A stretch of 64,000 nucleotides of DNA from Candidatus Phycorickettsia trachydisci. GTDB lineage: Bacteria > Pseudomonadota > Alphaproteobacteria > Rickettsiales > Rickettsiaceae. A program made the translations under genes and the position numbers. Below, piece by piece: positions 63,906-64,000 of this stretch (its first letter is position 1; each line of letters opens with the position of its first letter). A model generated the notes under the pieces. That model was not told the origin of the DNA. It did no database searches and saw only the letters and a list, made by a program, of their open reading frames with translations. The stretch is taken from positions 806,001 through 870,000 of the forward strand of contig NZ_CP027845.1 of NCBI RefSeq assembly GCF_003015145.1, given 5' to 3'.

Positions 63906-64000
63906 ACTTGTCTTCTAATTCTTTCTTTTTTAAAAATTTAGGCTTACCAAAAATCTCTGGGCTTGGTATCAAAAATAAATCTTTTGCAAACTTTTTCACC
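63892..64000 (-). CDS. 3' end of a gene cut by the right window edge
   Basis: On the minus strand a frame is open from the window edge for 35 codons and stops with TGA at 63892-63894. The residues are Lys-, Phe- and Pro-rich (KKFAKDLFLIPSPEIFG…). The stop overlaps the start of the 143-residue membrane protein by 14 bp, the kind of overlap seen throughout this genome, which supports a real gene. Its identity cannot be read from this fragment. Confidence 0.45.
   Translation of the reverse strand, partial: VKKFAKDLFLIPSPEIFGKPKFLKKKELEDKYEPY

Overview
The window is AT-rich (roughly one third G+C, judged by eye) and densely coded on both strands. Its content points to an obligately host-associated alphaproteobacterium of the order Rickettsiales. 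The evidence is a free-standing large VirB6 gene, eight ankyrin-repeat genes (one cut by the left edge), an Rpn/PD-(D/E)XK nuclease-transposase gene, an alphaproteobacterial AddB, a Na+/solute symporter fused to a histidine kinase, a DMT plus MFS carrier pair, and a tRNA-Ile that is not inside an rRNA operon. Transketolase, GAPDH and PGK genes argue against Rickettsia itself. Peptidoglycan and DAP genes (murD, dapD, dapE, lytic enzymes, a class D beta-lactamase) argue against the wall-less Anaplasmataceae. A protist- or amoeba-associated, Midichloriaceae-like bacterium is my best inference; the sequence alone does not fix the genus.

Layout. 1-8.7 kb: three minus-strand ankyrin genes downstream of a three-gene ABC exporter (lipoprotein adaptor, ATPase, permease), then a small plus-strand ankyrin gene. 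8.7-15 kb: thiolase, addB, lpdA and an OXA-like beta-lactamase. 15.3-18.4 kb: a tandem pair of ankyrin paralogues. 18.4-31.6 kb: comF, tRNA-Ile, Rpn nuclease, lytic transglycosylase, htpG, virB6, tRNA-His, a degenerate intradiol-dioxygenase-like secreted protein, the symporter-kinase, and an autotransporter-like protein with nine 36-bp repeat units. 31.6-44.3 kb: ftsZ, an exported glutaredoxin, then a long, mostly overlapping operon tkt-gap-pgk-murD-rluC/D-rsuA/rluB-rsmD-radA-der-miaA. 44.4-48.3 kb: an accessory island with two ankyrin genes and a muramidase-like protein paired with an exported protein of unknown function. 48.3-64 kb: radC-map, a TPR protein, DMT-MFS carriers, dsbB-coq7, tRNA-Thr, a small promoter-terminator-flanked gene, an M15 peptidase, tig-clpP, tRNA-Leu, dapD-dapE, a zinc-ribbon/RDD pair, an acyltransferase, a decayed stretch and two membrane-region genes, the last cut by the right edge.

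How it fits together. Housekeeping genes lie in compact overlapping operons. The accessory genes (ankyrin proteins, muramidase pair, VirB6, autotransporter) are the likely host- or competitor-facing part. Two observations stand out. First, each of two neighbouring ankyrin genes ends against a relic of the 3' end of the nearby ABC permease gene, and the two share a conserved C-terminal domain; this records how the ankyrin array was built and marks a candidate effector family. Second, a signal-less muramidase-like protein lies 2 bp downstream of a small exported protein, an arrangement that could be an effector-immunity or enzyme-inhibitor pair.
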